Assembly: GCA_037893245.1 (NCBI GenBank)
Contig: JBAIAA010000258.1
Span: 1,240,001 to 1,304,000 of the forward strand
DNA from: Crossaster papposus
Taxonomy: Eukaryota > Echinodermata > Asteroidea > Velatida > Solasteridae
Reading direction: 5' to 3'
DNA length: 64,000 nt
Part shown: positions 59,725 to 64,000 of the stretch, one piece after another
Layout: the number at the start of each line of letters is the position of its first letter
Position numbering within the stretch: the first letter of the stretch is position 1
Program-made: the position numbers and the translations under genes
Notes under the pieces: generated by a model
What the model saw: only the letters and a program-made list of their open reading frames with translations
What the model was told of the DNA's origin: nothing
The model's database searches: none

Positions 59725-60660
59725 GCAATTTCGGGCGCAAACTATGGTTTAACCATAGTTTGCCTAACGTTTCTCAAACGCAGGATGGTTGGACTATTCT
59801 AGTCGACTACATGTAGTAATAATAATAATAATAATTAGCGGCAATGGGTAAATAGGGTAACTTGTCTGTAGAAACATGCAATTTTACTTTACTGTACTGT
59901 AACTCGAACTTTACTGTAACCTAACCCGTTTTTCTCTAATCCTTTTTCAATTGAATTTGGGATTTACACATTTGGACCCTGCTCTACATTTATAACTTCT
60001 ACAATTAAAAATGTTGCCTCCTTCTAGTGGCTGAACGCCGTTGTTCTTGCTTTTCTCAGCATCCATGATAGTAAACCCTCTGACAGGTCAGTTAAACGAT
60101 ATTTACTATAAAAGACAACCCCCCAAATCCACCCATTCATGATAATTCAAACAATTACCTATGGTGTATCCTACCTTTAAAAACTAAAAATATCTTGAAA
60201 TTTAAAAATAATTAATATTGACAATTATGGATAAAAAAGAATATTTTCAGACAAGAATAAAAGTAATTGTAGTCTATTGAAAAATAAAGATATAAGGCTC
60301 CATATTTTATAATACCTGTTATCAACGAATATTTATTAAAGATTGATCAAGTCGAAGTAAATTTGGTATAAATGGTTTGTAGAACATTGTGGTATTTTTA
60401 GAATTGCATTTTTGCAACTTATTTAAAGTACTGAATTGTTAAATTATGTATAATGAGAAAATTCATATATAATAAGAAACTCTTTTTAATGAAACTGTTG
60501 AAATTTGCATAAGTTATCAGCAATTTTATGTATATTTGTGAAGGCTCCGTCCAAATTCAGTGAATTTTATTTAGCATGTAAAATACAATCGTTGATTATT
60601 ATTGTTGTGAAACGCAGCATGTGATTTAGAAAGGTATTATTGATGTGAATAAATAAATTC
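59725..60660 (+). other. Probable 3' UTR of the host gene with several AATAAA signals
   Basis: AATAAA hexamers occur at 60256-60261, 60283-60288, 60648-60653 and 60652-60657. The real cleavage site is unknown. If a distal signal is used, the MITE half-copy at 60030-60180 would be part of the mRNA. Confidence 0.45.
60030..60176 (+). mobile_element. TTAA-type MITE, family A, 3' half
   Basis: Carries GCTTTTCTCAGCATCCATGA, GATATTTACTATAAAA and the terminus ATGGTGTATCCTACCT|TTAA. The 5' half is missing. Confidence 0.75.
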
Positions 60661-61820
60661 AGCTATTAAAGGTTGAAAAAGAAAGCATTTGAAACCCATT
60701 CCTCCAAACTTTGACTATTTCTCCAATTCAACATGACTCCATTGGTGAATGGAAAAATTAAGTTTTTGACTGTGTGTACATTTTACCGAAGCTTAATTGT
60801 CTGTATATATTTGAGACCTTTTGGCTGTAGTGGAGAAAAACTCAAAATATATATGTATATATTTTTTTTAATTATCGGTATTTTTATTCTTTGATAAATT
60901 TATTATCCATTGTATAAACATGGTTAAATATAAGAATTAAGGAAAAAAATGATTGGAATCTTTCATTGTCATGAATCATACAAAACTCGAAATTTGTATG
61001 ACTTTTTCCTCAGTATTCAGTCTAGTTGATGAGGGCCAATTTTAAACATCGATAACTCGGCAATTACATTTTCAACTAAATTGTAACGAACAGTGTTTGA
61101 AATATATAATCAGCAAATCCTGTTTTCGACCTCTACATACCCAGTTCTGTCTCATTTTGCCAGAATGCCTCACAATATGGATTACATACAGATTTTTAAA
61201 AAATTGTTTCTTGCCTAATTAAGGGCTTAGATAGAGGGGCAACTTGTTTTATTCCATTTTATTTGTGTTGTTTTGGCATGGCAATATAAGCCATTGGCTT
61301 CTGTACATGCCACCACATTGCTGCTTTGTTAACTTTTTAGTATTGAAAAACCTAATCTTATTGGATTAATACATTTCATATTGACTTTTTAGACTTCATT
61401 GAAAATTTATTCCATTTGTTTATTATACTATTTGATTTTTTTTCACTAAGCTTCAAATTAAAATGTTTGTAAACTTGTACCAGCAAAATGAAAATTAATG
61501 CATGATAAATGGATGAATGGGACAGACGATGGGCAATGTTTGTTATTTCAAGCAAACATATACAATTGAATATTAATAAACGTGGTAACCATGTGATGCA
61601 GAAAAATAAACCCAGATTTATTTGACTCTTTAAAACCCTGTGCGGAATGCACAGAACCGTATAATTTGTTTTTAATGTAGTACGCCCATTATCCATGCAG
61701 CTACAACATATTACAGTGATCATTCTCATGGTTACATATGTTGTCAGATTTGATATTGCGCATGGTAATAGTGATATCTCTGCATTACGCATAAAATCCA
61801 ATGGAAAATGAGCCAAATAA
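60181..61820. other. AT-rich 3' flank without a supported gene
   Basis: A 153-codon minus-strand frame at 61376-61837 has no recognisable domain. Nothing else seen. Confidence 0.4.
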
Positions 61821-61821
61821 T

Positions 61822-63060
61822 ATACAGGGTGGCCCAAAAGAACTGGACAAAGCGTGCTTTTGCTGCACCCGAGGCCAAATTGGTACAGCGCTCATGCATC
61901 TTAACCATAGGGCCACTGCGTATGAATATTTCCCTAGAGGGCGCAAAGAGGTCAACGCGCGGAAAATTGTCAAAATGGCGGCGCTTAACAACAGCAACAC
62001 GTGTGTCGTCGATGTCAGAACTTTATTGCTTACGACGGAGCTCTAAAGGCTGTGGCTATTTCGGAAGAATAAACCGTAGGCATAAGGCTAAATGTCATCC
62101 AAAACCGTAAAATTACGAAAGAAACAGTGACTGAAAAAATTGTCAGTTGGTGAAAGTGTGCTGCGCTATACGTACGTGCGTAGCTAGCTGTACTTCGACG
62201 TTTACATTGTTTATAAACAGTTAATGTTGGGCCGACTTTCCTCATGCAATGTTGCCAAACTTCTTTGTTTACAAACTGCAAATTCATTGTACCTTTACCA
62301 TGTTAATATTAGTAATGCTTGCTATTTACCCTCTGTTAACAAGAGGCGAATTAGCCTCTGTCATGAAATGACAAAAATCAACCGAAGAGGGCGTTTTGCG
62401 GAAATTTGCCAATGGCTTCCGAGCTCTCGCTTAAGACTAACGTCTATATACCATTAGCCTCTGTCATGACCTTTCTAAAAGGTCAACGCGAGGAAAATTG
62501 TCAAAATGGCGGCGCTTACCAACAGCAACACGTGTGTCGTCGATGTCAGAACTTTATGGCTTACGACGGAGCTCTAAAGGCTGTGGTTATTTCGAAAGGA
62601 TAAACCGTAGGCATAAGGCTAAATGTCATCCAAAACCGTAAAATTACGAAAGAAAAAGAAACAGCGACTGAAAAAATGGTCAGTTTGTGAAAGCGTGCTG
62701 CGCTATATACGTACGTGCGTAGCTAGCGGATGTCAGACAAGTCGACCGTTGAGACAACTCGACTCGGGACAAGTCGACCGTTGAGACAACTCGCCCGTTG
62801 AGACAACTCGCCCGTTGAGACAACTCGACCTTTGGGAGAGCTATAGCTGTACTTCGACGTTTACATTGTTTAAAAACAGTTAGTGTTGGGCCGACTTTCC
62901 TCATGCAATGTTGCCATACTTCTTTGTTGACAAACTGCAAATTCATTGTACCTTTACCATGTTAATGTTATTAATGCTTGCTGTTTACCCTCTGTTAACA
63001 ATTTAGGTGTAAGCTTAGTCCGAAAAAAACAAAAACGGTGGCGTCCAGAAATTGTGCACA
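61822..63060. repeat. Duplicated repeat block, about 0.4-0.5 kb x 2
   Basis: Starts TACAGGGTGGCCCAAAAGAA. 61949-62340 and 62479-63000 are direct copies (AAAATTGTCAAAATGGCGGC, CGTCGATGTCAGAACTTTAT, TTGGGCCGACTTTCCTCATG in order). Copy 2 has the minisatellite insertion at 62728-62840. Ends near GGTGGCGTCCAGAAATTGTG. Confidence 0.75.
62728..62840. repeat. About 19-bp minisatellite (CCGTTGAGACAACTCG-type)
   Basis: Five or so units of GACAAGTCGACCGTTGA or GACAACTCGCCCGTTGA. It is present in copy 2 but not copy 1 of the duplicated block, and related to CAACTCGGCC words at 37.4 kb. Confidence 0.82.
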
Positions 63061-63542
63061 CAATCGACCGAGTGCTCCCTAATTGGTCGTGGCGCAATTG
63101 AATAATTTTTGGAAAATCCAAGTTTAATATTTACGAACTTCTTTTAATGTCAGGTTTCAGTCAATAAAAGGATAAAATATTACTAGATTTCACAGGCGTC
63201 TGTACATTTAATGTGACAGTATTTAAAACTGGTTTTTAAATTAACATTGCAGGATCAGGAATTTTGAGGTTTAACGTCCATATAGTAATTATGTGAACCA
63301 AGTGCTTGTGTGTAAATAATTAAAAATACAAAAATAATATTGCTTGTACATGTATCAAGTTGTTTGTTTACTGTATGGCATTAAAATATGGCTTTCAAAT
63401 AAAGCTTCAGTTCAGTGCCACTGAATTTTTTGTTTTGTTTAAATGTTAATTTGGCCTAACCGGTTTTCTAAGGAGCATAAATACACGGCGGGTCTTTTCA
63501 AGTGCAGGAAAGAAAATCTAGTTTTATGATTGGCCATTTTTT

Positions 63543-63753
63543 ATTAAGTATTTCCCCGCATTTCATTAACTATCTGTTGTCTTTCCTCCATGGTATGGCT
63601 ACTTACGTTAGTTTTACGCGCGAGCTCGAAAGCCATATTGACAAATTTCCGCAAAACGCCCTCTTCGGTTGATTTTCGTCATTTCATGACAGAGGCTAAT
63701 GGAGGAAGGAAAACAGATAGTTAGTGAAGTGCGGGGAAATACTTTGTAATGGG
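63543..63753. mobile_element. About 210-bp MITE with 48-bp inverted ends
   Basis: Left AAGTATTTCCCCGCATTTCA to TCTTTCCTCCAT, right its reverse complement with a few changes (GGAGGAAGGAAAACAGATAG). The core (CATTTCATGACAGAGGCTAA) also occurs, inverted, at 62353-62450. Confidence 0.72.
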
Positions 63754-64000
63754 CATATGTTGTTAAGCTAATTGTCGGTAACGGGCTTCCGTAGATTTGA
63801 AGTGTTTACGTGAGCAAACAAGCGGTTTCCATAGCTACCGTCCGTAGCTGGAATCTTTCTTGAATATCGTAAATTTAGCAGTGATTTTTACAACAAAAGC
63901 TTACTTAAATTTAGTAAACTTGTTTTTAGCCCTTTTACCCTGTTGGTGTGTAGTTTTGGTAACAAAAGTTAAAGCAGAAATGTGCTCCCATATAGTGCCG
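63754..64000. other. Window end without a supported feature
   Basis: No gene, RNA or repeat recognised. Confidence 0.3.

Noticed and set aside
61376-61837. 153-codon minus-strand frame downstream of the host gene
   Set aside because: AT-driven composition, no recognisable domain and no splice or promoter support.

Overview
The window looks like a piece of a gene-poor, transposon-rich animal nuclear genome. Genes are split by GT-AG introns of up to about 12 kb, and the introns are AT-rich and packed with DNA-transposon remnants. The style (short divergent MITEs, a CR1/L2-like LINE, tRNA-derived SINEs, frequent ACATGTAC-type words, a PLAT/ankyrin gene with an N-terminus resembling vertebrate ERICH3) suggests a marine invertebrate, perhaps a deuterostome such as an echinoderm, hemichordate or lancelet. 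The species itself cannot be read from the sequence.

One host gene on the + strand spans almost the whole window (901-59724). I joined 22 exons by splice sites and phase. They total 3,615 nt, all junctions agree in frame, and they encode a 1,204-residue protein. In order it has: a short conserved N-terminus resembling ERICH3; a basic Pro/Arg/Lys/Ser region; an acidic tract; about eleven TQT-like motifs that resemble dynein light chain LC8 binding sites; a Pro-Glu linker; a PLAT/LH2 domain of the LOXHD1 type; a long Ser/Asp-rich region; a charged helix; about five ankyrin repeats; and a Ser-rich tail. It reads as a scaffold protein, plausibly microtubule- or cilium-linked, but that role is inference.

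Intron 1 (942-13136) holds a second gene, a four-exon 634-residue PHD-FLYWCH-MULE transposase with an intact DDE triad. It lies between two inverted arrays of a 16-bp minisatellite that appear to be its terminal inverted repeats (1070-10138). Nested just inside the left array is a foldback element carrying a tRNA-like sequence.

The other introns are mosaics: a dead LINE (18.0-21.3 kb); families of MITEs with TTAA, TA, TAA, 8-bp or 9-bp target duplications; a near-perfect 1,010-bp inverted repeat (30.6-33.3 kb); and a Tc1-like element (34.7-39.3 kb), itself split by a second element full of GGGATCCC palindromes, which interrupts a tandem duplication of the end of exon 11. Downstream of the gene (59.7-64.0 kb) there are polyadenylation signals, AT-rich sequence and further repeats, with no gene I can support. 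No CRISPR array, operon, rRNA or complete functional tRNA gene is visible.
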